From an uncultured bacterium (GTDB lineage Bacteria > Patescibacteriota > Gracilibacteria > Absconditabacterales > Absconditicoccaceae): a stretch of DNA of 51,018 nucleotides. How positions within the stretch are numbered: position 1 is the stretch's first letter; every line of letters starts with the position of its first letter. The position numbers were made by a program, and so were the translations under genes. The DNA lies in the NCBI GenBank assembly GCA_903953935.1, contig CAJBLF010000045.1, forward strand, positions 1 through 51,018, given 5' to 3'. Positions 19,705-29,632 of this stretch are shown here, in pieces. The notes under the pieces are model-generated. The model saw only the letters and a program-made list of their open reading frames with translations, was not told the DNA's origin and made no database searches.

Positions 19705-20793
19705 TTATTTAATTACGTTGACCAATTCTGCCATAGGCAAGAAAATAGATCCTACTATTATTCCCACTATTATAGCTATAAATACCATTAATATTGGTTC
19801 TATCAAGCTCATTAAGATATCTATTTTTGTTTGTAACATATCACGATAGAAATCGGCCATTTTTTTTAATACTTCGCTTATGTTTCCTGTGTCTTCTCCT
19901 ACGTGAACAATCTGAACCAATATTGGATCAAATAATGATGATCATTCCATAGATTCGGAAAAGGTAAATCCTGCATTGAGATTTTCTTTTATCTCTATCA
20001 TCTTTTTTCTGTAAAAGAAGTTGGTGAATGTATTGCCCATCAGTTCTAATGAAACAATTGGACTTACTCAAGCATTGTATAGTTGACTTAAAAGCTTTGC
20101 AAATCTATACATGTAGTATGTTTTTACTACGCCTGAGACTGCTGGTATGGTAATCATTATTTTATCGACCAACATCTTGAATGTTAATACTTGCTTGTAT
20201 AAAAAATTATATAGTATAATTGTTCCTATAATCACAATAGCTATTATATATCGAGTGTTTTTTAGAAATCCTGATGCTCACATCATGAACTTTGTTAGAC
20301 TTGGTAAGCTTTCTTGATTTGGAAACATTCATACAATTGTCGGAATTACGAACATAAGTAATATTACAACTGCTATGAAAGCAAATCCGATAAGTAATAC
20401 AGGATATGTCATAGCCTTGCTTATTTTGGCGTTAATTCTTTGTGTGTTTTCAAGTTCTAATGCTATTTCATCTAATATTTCTGGAAGATTTCCCATGGTT
20501 TCTGCTGATTCTATTAATGCAATTTCTTCATTTTGGAAAAAATAAGCATGATTTATCATCGCTTTAGAAAGGGTGTATCATTGTGTTAGCTGATCTATTA
20601 AATCTTCAATTATCATAATCATTCCTTTGTCTTTTCCAGATTTTTTTATAGATATCAACGCATCTCTTAATCATAATCAAGATCTTTGTGCCAATGCTAA
20701 TAATCTAAAAAAATTTGTTTTTTCTTTTAGTTTTGGTGCAAAAAACTTTTGTATCATGAGCTTTTCAAGTGATCATAATTTGCTTACTTTCAT
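19705..20793 (-). CDS. pilC: Type IV pilus / type II secretion inner-membrane protein PilC/GspF (362 aa)
   Basis: Inner-membrane platform protein. Two homologous halves are visible: FFRLLALAQRSGLGLRDALI, ALIESAETMGNLPEILDEIA and a TM cluster YPVLLIGFAFIAVVILLMFV in the first, then VQIVHVGEDTGNISEVLKKM and SLIEPILMVFIAIIVGIIVG in the second. The GE(D)TG motif and SLIEP are diagnostic. Slightly shorter than typical (about 400). It follows pilB by 42 bp. With the prepilin gene at 35045 it supports a functional type IV pilus or competence-like system. Confidence 0.93.
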
Positions 20794-20835
20794 GTTGTGA
20801 TGCGTAAATAAAATATGTATGAATGTTTTTTTGAT

Positions 20836-22257
20836 TTATTGTTTTTCAAATTTTGCTTTTACGTATCTATAGACTTCATCTAGTGTTGTTTTCCCTTTGA
20901 TTACTTTAAATATTCCGTCTCTTTCTAGGTTAATCATACCCTTCTTAAGTGCTACACTTTCGACTTCAAATGATGATTTACCATCTAATAGCATATTTTT
21001 TATTTCATCAGTATAATCCATCATTTCAAAAATACCTATTCTTCACTTGTATCCACTTCCTTCGCATACTGCACATTTTCCTCCTGTCGTAGGATCTTTT
21101 CCACTTCCTGTATAAATTAGCCCATTGTTTATGAAATCATTTCGTTGTTGTTGGTTTATTCCTCTACTGAGAATTTCTTTCTTGAGTGCTTCTTTATCAA
21201 AATTTCTAAAGCTCTCTTTTGCAAATATATATTTTGGATTGTCACTGACTGATGTTTTTACTTTACAATGATCACAAACCCTTCTTATCAATCTTTCTGC
21301 CATTACTACGTTGAATGTACCCACAACCATATATGGTTTTGCTCATAGATTGTATACTCTTGTAATCGTTTCTGCTGATGAATTCGTATGTACCGTGGAA
21401 AATACTAAATGACCTGTCATGGCTGATTCCATTGCCATATCAAGTGTTTCTCTGTCACGTATTTCTCCCACCATCATGATATCTGGATCTTGTCTCAATC
21501 ATCATCTTAATCCATTTGCAAAGGTGAATCCTATGTCAGATCTAATTTGTGCTTGATTGAGTCCCATTACTTTGTTTTCTACTGGATCTTCATAGGTGAT
21601 TATATTTACTTCAGTCTTATTTACATAATCAAGACACGCATAGAGTGTTGTTGTTTTACCTGAACCTGTAGGTCCTGTCATCAAAATAATTCCGTTTGGA
21701 TATTTTAGATGTCTAAAAACTATTTCTTTGTTACTTCCTTCAATACCCAAATCTTCCAACGGGGGAATTCTTTTGGATTTATCTACTATACGCATTACCA
21801 GACATTCTCACCAAACTGTTGGAAGTGTGTTGGCACGCAGATCAATTTCTTTGTTTGTTAGTGTGTTGCTTGATACTCTTGCGTCTTGAGGTACTCTCTT
21901 TTCATCTGGTCTCATCTGACCTGATTCTATTTTAAATTTAGAAATAATACTTTCATGAAGATTTTTTGGGTATTGTACTAGTTCTTCAAGTATTCCATCG
22001 ATTCTGATTCTTATCCTACAATAATTTTCTAGTGGTTCGATATGTATATCAGAAGCTCCTCTTTCTACTGCTACAGTTAAAAGATTATCAAAAATTTTAA
22101 CTACGTCCGATTGTAGGACTGCCTCATCCAATTTTGCTTTGTAATCAATGTCTATCATATAGATATTCTTCTTAAAGACTAAAGCTGTACTCCCTATCTC
22201 TTGATATGCGGGTTTTGGCTTATGTCTAATTATATCTGAAACTACCAAAAAATGCAA
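20836..22257 (-). CDS. pilB: Type IV pilus assembly ATPase PilB/GspE (about 473 aa)
   Basis: Assembly ATPase. Motifs are [51 protein letters not shown] (Walker A), [12 protein letters not shown] (Asp box), [20 protein letters not shown] (Walker B; Gly codons partly UGA), STVHTNSS (His box) and a zinc site built from VCDHCK and [11 protein letters not shown]. The N-terminal MshE/T2SSE-N domain is missing. The frame opens at about 22257 without a nearby ATG; the candidates are TTG (22257 or 22248) or the ATG at 22158, which would leave only the core. The start is therefore uncertain, and a shortened or frameshifted N terminus is possible. 22258-22368 is non-coding AT-rich DNA. Confidence 0.9.
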
Positions 22258-22368
22258 AAAATATACCCTCGAAAAAGCTTGCTATTGTTTGTTTTTTCTC
22301 TATTTCTTGTTTATTTTTTCACAATCTTATTGACATATTTTCTTAAATATTATTTTTTATGTTAAATT

Positions 22369-22479
22369 ATGGTAATTTTTCGTTTCTCTGTATTGTGAAT
22401 ATTGTTGTTTAAGAAAATTATATTCCTTATCTGTTGCCTTATCTTGTTTTTGCTTTTGTTTTTTCTAAACTATATGTAA
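22369..22479 (+). CDS. Possible very small membrane peptide (36 aa)
   Basis: A short frame from ATG to UAA with one UGA-Gly, almost entirely hydrophobic after the first residues (ILLFKKIIFLICCLILFLLL). It lies 52 bp upstream of the Holliday-resolvase-like gene. A single-TM peptide is plausible, but a chance frame in T-rich DNA is equally possible. Confidence 0.25.
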
Positions 22480-22531
22480 TATGATATTTGCCATATAATG
22501 GTGCGTTTTTTTATTGTCTATTTCCCAATAT

Positions 22532-22912
22532 ATGAATCCTGATATTTGATTGATTGTTGTCTGAGTAATTTTTTGACTATTTGGTTGATATCTTATAGCG
22601 AAGCTATATTTTATGATTAAAATAAAACAACAAAGAAGTGATGCAGTAACAAGATCGCGTAATGTTGTGCTTGGACATGTTCATGAAAAAATAGCTCCTT
22701 TACTTCCTAATTTTCCCTATTCTTATAAGGATTTAGTCTTTTTGTGAAAGGGAGTAGATTATCTTGTATTGGATTGACTTTCCAAGGGAAATCTGAATAA
22801 GATAGTGTTTCTTGAGATTAAAAGTTGAACCTCTACACTTAATAGAAATGAACAAATGATTAGAGATTGTGTTGGTCAAAAACGTGTCATTTATGAAGTG
22901 TGGAAAAACTAA
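22532..22912 (+). CDS. Holliday junction resolvase-related endonuclease with N-terminal TM helix (126 aa)
   Basis: An N-terminal hydrophobic helix (GLIVVGVIFGLFGGYLIAKL, with several UGA-Gly) precedes a compact nuclease-fold domain: SRNVVLGHVHEKIAPLLPNF, FLGKGVDYLVLDGLSKG, IVFLEIKSGTSTL (the E-x-K of the PD-(D/E)xK active site with the preceding VDY Asp) and NEQMIRDCVGQKRVIYEVW. This matches the family annotated as endonuclease related to archaeal Holliday junction resolvase. Branched-DNA or general DNA cleavage is expected, and the membrane tether is typical of bacterial members. The start ATG opens directly onto the TM helix; a UAA lies just upstream in frame. Confidence 0.85.
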
Positions 22913-22960
22913 CTAATAACTAATAATGAATAACAATGGAAAATAGTTGTTAGCTGTTAT

Positions 22961-23031
22961 AGGATCGTGGTGAAATGGTATCACGTCGGTCTCCGAAGCC
23001 GTAGTCGTAGGTTCGATTCCTACCGATCCTG
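22961..23031 (+). tRNA. tRNA with CCG anticodon, tRNA-Trp-like (predicted tRNA-Trp(CCG))
   Basis: A full cloverleaf: acceptor AGGATCG/CGATCCT, D arm GTG...CAC with GG in the loop, anticodon loop CTCCGAA (anticodon CCG, U33 present), T arm GTAGG-TTCGATT-CCTAC, discriminator G73, CCA not encoded. By anticodon this would be Arg (CGG codon). The body is that of tRNA-Trp: A1:U72, G2:C71, G3:C70 and G73 are Trp identity elements, and the loop CUCCxAA differs from bacterial tRNA-Trp CUCCAAA only at position 36. Bacterial tRNA-Arg usually starts with G1. Together with CGA/CGG at Trp positions in genes here, it most likely carries tryptophan to CGG. The 27-43 pair is a U-U mismatch. Confidence 0.85.
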
Positions 23032-23080
23032 AACTAATCCCCTTACACGGGAATACTATATTCTATATTCTACATATTGA

Positions 23081-23746
23081 ATGAACCCAAAATTACTCAC
23101 TATATTTACGTATCTCAAGGAACTTTTTCCTAATCCTGAAACGGAGTTAAATTACTCTACTCCTTTTCAATTTGTTGTTGCAGTAATGTTGTCTGCTCAA
23201 GCTACTGATATTCAAGTAAATAAAGTCACTGATATGCTTTTCAAAAAAATACAAACACCTGAAGATCTTTTGACGTTTTGATTTGATTCTTTTGAACTTA
23301 GTATAAAGTCTGTTAATTACTATCATTCTAAGGCAAAACATATTTTTGCTACAGCAAAAATAATTCAGAATTTAGAATTCAAAATGCAGAATGAAAAAAC
23401 AAAGATATACAAGAATTGAATACCTGATACTCTTGAAGACTTGATGAAATTACCATGAGTATGAATTAAAACGGCAAAATTAATTGCTCATGTGTTATAT
23501 GATAAGCCCTTTATAGCTGTAGATACTCATATTCATAGAGTCAGTAATAGACTTGGTCTTGTAAGAACAACATCTCCCGAGAAAACCTCAGAACTTCTTG
23601 AAAAACGTATACCTGACCAATATAAAGATCATGCTCATCATGCCTTGGTATTGTTTGGACGTTATTATTGTAAAGCTCAAAAGCCTCAATGTGAGACATG
23701 TAAGTTACAAAAAATATGTTTATTTTATAAAAAAAACAATGTTTAA
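23081..23746 (+). CDS. nth: Endonuclease III, base-excision repair DNA glycosylase (221 aa)
   Basis: Bifunctional glycosylase/AP lyase for oxidised pyrimidines. The sequence shows FQFVVAVMLSAQATDIQVNK, the helix-hairpin-helix LPGVGIKTA (first Gly by UGA) with the catalytic Lys, VDTHIHRVSNRLGLV with the catalytic Asp, and a C-terminal [4Fe-4S] motif C-x6-C-x2-C-x5-C (YYCKAQKPQCETCKLQKIC). Between IFATAKIIQ and the HhH lies a short repetitive insertion NLEFKMQNEKTK (around 23366-23405), of the same kind as those in SufC and MiaB. Its end overlaps the PAP2 start by 8 bp. Length is close to the usual 210. Confidence 0.95.
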
Positions 23747-24356
23747 AATCGTAGAACCTCAGTGGTGAGTAAATATTTTGAAGTCTTTATTCGTTTGGAT
23801 GCAAACTAGTGTTTTTTGGTCTCATTGGATTCCTGTTTTGGCTGATGTGTTTGTGTTTACCTATCCTGTTTATTTGTGATTTTTGTATATTTATGGTATG
23901 GCTAAAAAGAAAATATATTATAAAATAGCAGCCTTATATGTCCTAGCAGGTACGGCATTGAGTCTTGTTGTAAATGTAGGTATTCAATTCTTTGTAGATA
24001 AAATTAGACCAAATGTCTTTTTGTGATTGACTGATTTAAAACATGAAACTATTTTGAATAAATTTATGCCGACAAGTAGTTTTCCCTCTGATCATGCGGC
24101 TGTTACTATGGGTATCGCTATGATGTCATTGTTTCGAGGAATAAAACATAATGACAAAAAGTTTCTCCGATTTGGAGGAATCCTCATTGTATTTTCATTG
24201 ATTACTTCGTTTGCTAGAGTAACGTCTGGAGTTCATTGGCCTACGGATATCATTGCAGGTAGTTTTGTTTGAATTTTTGTATCTTTGTTTATTATGCGAA
24301 AACCTATTTATACTTTTGGTACGTGAATAGCTGAAAGAATAGGAAAAATTATTTAA
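23739..24356 (+). CDS. PAP2-family membrane phosphatase (205 aa)
   Basis: Lipid phosphatase (phosphatidate or undecaprenyl-diphosphate type). The three active-site motifs are present: DKIRPNVFLG (KxxxxxxRP-like), TSSFPSDHAAVT (PSxH) and ARVTSGVHWPTDIIAG (SRxxxxxHxxxD). Five to six hydrophobic segments surround them. Three CGA codons lie in the segments following PSDH and at the end, and could be Trp or Arg. The ATG overlaps the nth stop, so the two are probably translated from one message. With UppS at 36914 it could recycle undecaprenyl phosphate (inference). It converges on the next gene with 4 bp between stops. Confidence 0.9.
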
Positions 24357-24360
24357 TTTT

Positions 24361-27300
24361 CTATGTGTTGAATTGTAATTTCATCGCACTTGATGCTAGA
24401 GCTCCTGTTGTACCATTATTGTCTGCAACTCCAGAATATCTAGATCATCAATCAAGATAGATTGCGTTTGAACATCACTTATCGACAAATATCTGAGCAA
24501 ATTCATCCATGGTTATTGCTTTTTTTGAGTAGATAGCCATTGCTTTTCATTCTTTTGTAAATCCTATACCAGATCTTGTATATTTTCCCTCTGCACCAAA
24601 ATTAAATTTGGATGTTTTTGTTCCCTCTTTTACAAGTATAGGTCCATTTTGGAATGCCCATGTATATTCTGTTTTGTCGGTTTTCTGTTGTTCGTATGTT
24701 TTAAGTTGTAAACCTCATGTTTTTCAAAAGCCAAATATTCCATTGTTGTCAGCAAAATATCCTTGTTCTGTTTTAGGTAATGTTGCAGGATCTACTCGAG
24801 CTTTTGTTTGTTCTCCACTTTTTACATATCCTCAAACTATTTCGCCAGCAGTATTCACTTGTGGTCAATTGACTATAAAAGAACCCTCAGGTAGTGTGGT
24901 TGCTTTTGTTTTTGTGAATTCTATTTTTGCGTTATCTTTTATCTCATATACGGTATAATCGTTGCTTGTTTCTGCTGTTTCGTTTGCTGCCTCCAACTTA
25001 TCTCAATCATTTATTGTTACTCTTTGGTTTTTGTTATCGGTGTATACATAAGTTAGTACTTCACTTCATCAAATTTTTGCCTTTCATTGTTCTATGTTTT
25101 TTGCTGTTTTGTCTCATTTTTTTGTGATTTTTAATTTTTGGGGTGCCTCGCTAAAATCAGTAAATATTTGATCTATTCTTGCTTTTTGTACTCATGTTAA
25201 TGTACCGTCTGCAGTATTGATATACTTTTTTTCTATATCTGGTTTTCCTGGTGTTGTTTCAGGGGTTGATGCTGTCTTTTCTTTTATTATTTCTGATGGT
25301 ATCCATCATGTTATAACTACTGTTTCGATAGTTGCTTTTACTTTTTTGAACATATAAGATTCAACTGTTTTTCATCCAGGAACTTCTGTTATCTTGAGAT
25401 CCTTTGCTGTTTTTTCTTGTATGCCAACTTCTTCACTTACTGGAGTATCCTTTGGTAATTTGCTATTTGCTATTTCTTTTCATTCATCATCTCTCAGTGT
25501 TGTTTCTGATCAGACAATATATTCTTTTGCTGTTTGTGGTTTTTCTGGACCATTTGGGTTTTCTGAAATTGTTGGATTAGCTATCAAATTGTTTTCTGTA
25601 ATGGTATATGCAAGATCTTTGCTTCCTACAAAAAGATATCATAGTAAATATACTCCTATATCTTTAGGTGATCTAATAATGCTTTTTGTTCTTTCATCTT
25701 TGTCATCGTAATATTCGGAATATTCTACCTTTGTTTTATTCTCTATCTTCTCTGATTTTGATCATATTTTGTTGTTTGTATTTGCTATAGTGCTTCGTGT
25801 GTCTGCGCTATTTATCACTCCTGTTATGATTTCTTTGAAAATATTTTCATTGGTGTTGTTTTGTGTGATTCGGGTTAAATTTGCCTCCTCTTTATTGTTT
25901 TTGCTTATAATTATATCGCTGTCATTTATTTTGGGATTTGCTGTATTGGTTTTATAAATTTCCATTCATTTTCTTATTATTTTTGGATCTATGAATTTAT
26001 AATATGATTTATCGATATTATCGATGTTTTTTATTTTGTTTGCTTTTTCTATTTCGTCTGCTTTTGGTGGTTTTGTTGTTCGATTTGGATTTTCTTTATT
26101 GTCTATATCTTCTGTTATTTTTATTATCGCCTCTTTTTCTTCTTTTTCCAAGGCAAACTCTTTTCCATAGGCATCATCTATGTCTTTTCGCATACTTTTA
26201 GGAAGTCGACTTTTCAATTTTCCTTTTCCTATTCAAAACATCATCAAAAGACTTACCATAGCATTACCTAAGCTTTTGAGTCATTCTTTGAGGCTTGTTT
26301 TCTTTTCTTCTGCTATACTTGTTCTCAAATCTAAAATCTGTTGTTCCAATTTTAGTGTTTTGACTGTGTTGAGAAAACTTTGATTGGTCGCTAGTTTATT
26401 AAAATTTGCTATTCTTGTCGCTTTGTCTGCTCATAAGATATTCATATTGTCGGTGGTGAGATATGAACAGTAGGTGTCTAAAATTTCTGTATGAGTAATT
26501 ATGTAATCTGTCAGTACGTTTGCGTATCCATTTTTTAGTGCATTTGTATCTTCGTACATATCTGGAGTTTCTGCTATTGTTTTTTTATCTGTTGATTTGT
26601 TTTGGTAGGTTAAAATCGCATCTGCAATGTTTTTAAAATTGGTAGTAAGTTTATCTGGATTTGCTTTGATGTATTTTTCCAGTGATTTATAATTTCCTTT
26701 TCCATCAAACTGTGCTAGTGGATTTGTTATTGATATATCAACCTTGCTTATATCAAATTTTTCCGCTTTTTTTGCTTGTGCTTGTTCTTGTGATCAGAAG
26801 ATTATATCTTTAGAAACTGTTTTGTCTGGTTTATTATTCTCTTTTATAGTCTGATTATATCTGATTATCCTTGTTCATTGAGGATATGTTGTGTCTTCTG
26901 CTCATGCCACAATTAGACTTATATTGTTTATGGTTTCGTCTTTTGTATATGCTTTTATTAGTTTTTCGAAATTTTTTACTTTAGTTGTCGCTACTTGATC
27001 TGTTGTGTTTTTATATGATTCTATGTTTGTTGTTGTTAATCTCGATATTTCGTCAAATGCATTCTTAAAATTATTTTCATCGTTGGTCTCAAAGAATTTT
27101 TTTGCTGTTTCTGGTGTTCGATTTTTGTTGAGTTCTGCTTCTGCATTTTTTGTTTCGTTTTTTTCCAATATCTGTATTCTATCGCTTATAATCTTGTATG
27201 TCGCATTGTCGGTTCAATTCGTATTTTTTTCTTTAGTAAGTGATTTAAAGGCCTCTAATTCTGTTTTATTGAATCTGTCTACGTATCCTTGAACTACTTC

Positions 27301-27735
27301 GATTTGTTTAAGATCAATCCATTTTTGCATAGATACTAGGCTTGTTTCAAGTGGTTTAAAGTCGATGGCTTTTTCTGGATATAGTGTTTTAAATCTCTTT
27401 ACGTCTTCATCGAACGCTTCTTTTGCTTGTATGAAAATGTCGATTTCAGTCTTCCCAATTTTTTCTAAATTATCTGAAAGATTCTTGGTTATTCCATCGA
27501 TGATAGCTGGAGAACTTTTAATGAATTCATTCATTTTTGCTCTTTCAGTCGGTGGTAATTTTTCTGTTTTTTCCTTTTTAGTGTTGGTTTTGTCTTCTTT
27601 TCCTGCGATTTTTAGGTCTTTGAAAAAGTCATCCACTGACTTTGCATCAGCTGGTTTTATGTATGTATTTTGTTTCTCTCCTGCAGCCTGTTTTAGGTCA
27701 TTCTTATGTTCTTCTATATGTAATTCACCTGGCAT
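24361..27735 (-). CDS. Very large protein with C-terminal phosphodiester glycosidase (NAGPA) domain (1,124 aa)
   Basis: One continuous frame of over 3.3 kb with UGA=Gly. The N-terminal ~500 residues are Lys/Glu/Asn-rich and helical without a recognised fold. A short hydrophobic stretch (LKSLGNAMVSLLMMFGIG, around 26230-26280) lies in the middle. SH3-like beta segments follow (IGVYLLGYLFVGSKDLAYTI; VYEIKDNAKIEFTKT). The C-terminal ~170 residues resemble the NAGPA/phosphodiester-glycosidase domain: RSGIGFTKEGKAMAIYSKK, then TMDEFAQIFVDKG, then NAIYLDGGSRYSG (LDGG motif). Family role: removal of phosphodiester-linked sugars, often on exopolysaccharide. No cleavable signal peptide is seen. The ATG at 27735 was chosen; an upstream ATG at 27783 would overlap the previous gene. 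Confidence 0.75.
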
Positions 27736-27760
27736 TTTTGGAATATGATAGAATAAAAAT

Positions 27761-28051
27761 TTAGATGTTGTTGACCATATCATCAAGCATTGCTATCGAC
27801 TTTTCATCATTGAGATGAGACTCCTCCTCTATTGTTTTTAGTCTTTCCAAAAACTCTTTGGATTTTTGTAATTTATTTCTTGCTTTGTTATCATTTACTT
27901 CGTCTATTGTTTTAGTTAGAGCATCAACTAACATATCTATGGTCGTTTCACCTAATGCATCATTACTGACCAATATTTTTAATCCTTTTGCTAATGGAAA
28001 ATATTCCATTGTGGCATCAAGAATTTTTAGTATATATTCTTTTTTGGTCAT
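27761..28051 (-). CDS. Hypothetical helical protein (96 aa)
   Basis: A complete frame from ATG to UAA without UGA codons. It is helical and charged (EYILKILDATMEYFPLAKGL, ARNKLQKSKEFLERLKTIEE, MLDDMVNNI), with no signal peptide or TM helix. No family is recognised. It lies 25 bp upstream of the 1,124-aa protein on the same strand and is likely co-transcribed. The upstream terminator at 28131 suggests that this gene starts the transcript. Confidence 0.6.
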   Translation of the reverse strand: MTKKEYILKILDATMEYFPLAKGLKILVSNDALGETTIDMLVDALTKTIDEVNDNKARNKLQKSKEFLERLKTIEEESHLNDEKSIAMLDDMVNNI

Positions 28052-28130
28052 ACGCGAATTAACAAACGATAAAATAAGCTATTTTCTCATTATTCTAATT
28101 GTATCCAATATTGTCTATAAATACAAAAAA

Positions 28131-28148
28131 ACTCCGTAATATCGGAGC
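28131..28148 (-). terminator. Hairpin terminator after the Trm11-like gene
   Basis: CTCCG/CGGAG stem with a 6-nt loop. On the minus strand it is followed by a run of seven T. It sits 24 bp past the stop of the methyltransferase gene. Confidence 0.75.
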
Positions 28149-28171
28149 AATAAAATTGACATATTTTTTAT

Positions 28172-29248
28172 TTATCTTATAATCATTATTTTTCTTCCTA
28201 CGTTTTGTCATTCTCTTCCATAAATCTCAGGAATTGCTTGGATGTGTATTCCCATCTGGGTTCCATAATCAGATAGATCTTTTTCTAGAGAATTTGTTGG
28301 CGTTCAAGATGATTCTTGATTTGCATAATATGGAATAGTAAAAATAACCGAAGGTTTTACTCCTCATATCGAAAGTTCTTGGATTCTGTCTAAAAAGCTT
28401 TTATATATGACTAATACTTGTTTTTGAAATTTTTGAATATCTTGTGATGATGTGTTTTTTCCGACTATTGGTCAGAGTCGTCACTCGGTGACAATTAATA
28501 CATTTCTCTTCATTTTTTCGTTTATCAATTGGTTTTCTATTTTCTTAGTTATGTCCTGGGTAAATATATTAAATTGTTTGTCCGGAGTATGAAACTTAGT
28601 GGTTTTTCGCCGTATGGCGTTTTGTTCAGCATACGTGGTTTTGATATCTGATCCTATGAAATCATATCCGAGATGGTTTGCTAACATTCACGTGGTTCAT
28701 GATCATACGAATGGGTCATAGATAACGAGATTTTCTATGTCGAGGTCAGAATGATGGATAACATTAGTTAATCAAATATTTATCATCATATGTGCTAATT
28801 TTGCTGGCATCATGCCCATATCCATGCTACGTCCTGGTTTACCAAAATCTACCGTCTCATATACTTCAATATTTTGATACTGCTCTACTATGCCGTATAG
28901 ACCATTTTCAAGATTGATGACCTCTTTTCCTTTTGATTTTATTTCTCTGTCGGTATGGAAGATGTCTACGAGTTTATATCTCCTAATTCAGACCGTCCTC
29001 TTGAGGTGTTTGCCGTTTGCTTCATTCTGGATTCATATAATCTTCACTTCTTTTAATAATTCCTGCAAATCCTTTTCTTTTACTACTGTTCCTATCTTGA
29101 TGGTTCATCAAAGTTGTGGTAATAATTCTGCGTATTTTGTATCAAAAATCACTATCCCCTTTTTTGGATAACTTATCTCTTTTGCTTGAACTAATTGTAA
29201 TTCAATCATGCTTATTTCTGGATTTTTTCCTAAGACTGCGAAGTACAT
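28172..29248 (-). CDS. Trm11/Trm-G10-like tRNA methyltransferase (358 aa)
   Basis: An N-terminal THUMP-like region (MYFAVLGKNPEISMIELQLV is typical of archaeal/CPR Trm-G10 proteins) is followed by a Rossmann methyltransferase with motif I IYDPFVGSGTTGMLANHLGY, several glycines being UGA, and DFIGSDIK after strand 2. In place of the expected catalytic (D/N)PPY the sequence reads VLIVTEGRLGPIVG, a variant I associate with CPR members. Expected role: N2-methylation of a tRNA guanosine; with the altered motif the activity is uncertain. The C terminus ends GREMDVG-like with IMIIR. No neighbour hints at another substrate. Confidence 0.78.
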
Positions 29249-29262
29249 ATTTTACTAAATAA

Positions 29263-29445
29263 TTAAAATTTATTGTTTGAAACAGTATATATAAACTTAT
29301 AAAAAATACAACTTTTCTTTTCTATCGCCTTGCCGGCTGGGCATTCCTTTTTGACTACCAGGTTCAAAAAGGAATCAAAAAACCCCTCGTCGATTGCCCC
29401 TTCATCTTTATTCATCATAGATACTCTTTGCTGTGATTTCTTCAT
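29263..29445 (-). CDS. Doubtful small ORF (60 aa) over a structured segment
   Basis: The frame runs from ATG to UAA without UGA codons. It is basic at the start, with two Cys (KKECPAGKAIEKKSC) and no recognised motif. Most of it overlaps the GC-richer inverted repeat at 29343-29375, and the PAGKA stretch resembles the PAGRQ element type. It could be a small gene or an RNA/repeat region that happens to be open. The whole interval 29249-29632 holds nothing else except the terminator at 29501. Confidence 0.25.
   Translation of the reverse strand: MKKSQQRVSMMNKDEGAIDEGFFDSFLNLVVKKECPAGKAIEKKSCIFYKFIYTVSNNKF
29343..29375. repeat. Strong 12-bp inverted repeat, GC-richer segment
   Basis: ATTCCTTTTTGA and TCAAAAAGGAAT are perfect arms around CTACCAGGT. 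It lies in a locally GC-rich segment that also includes GCCGGC. It could be a terminator, an interspersed element or a structured RNA. Confidence 0.55.
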
Positions 29446-29500
29446 TCAGCGATATTGCAATCGACTTTAAAACAATATGTTTGTTAATAAAAGAAAAAAC

Positions 29501-29517
29501 CTGACTGAGTTGGTCAG
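29501..29517 (-). terminator. Hairpin terminator after the epsilon-subunit gene
   Basis: CTGAC/GTCAG stem with a 7-nt loop. On the minus strand it is followed by GTTTTTTCTTTT. It lies downstream of atpC and would end the ftsA-ftsZ-atpC transcript. Confidence 0.7.
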
Positions 29518-29632
29518 ATTTTATTCTCCCTAGTCATGATCATACAACATACAAAGTTGCTAGACAAATATTTTGTAGATATGACGCATAATATCTCTTA
29601 TTATACTCGGCAATGTAATTGTTGTGTGGTAT

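Noticed and set aside
22961-23031. Plain tRNA-Arg(CCG)
   Set aside because: Anticodon alone supports it, but the acceptor stem, discriminator G73 and anticodon-loop context match tRNA-Trp, and Trp positions in local genes use CGA/CGG. It is kept as the alternative reading.
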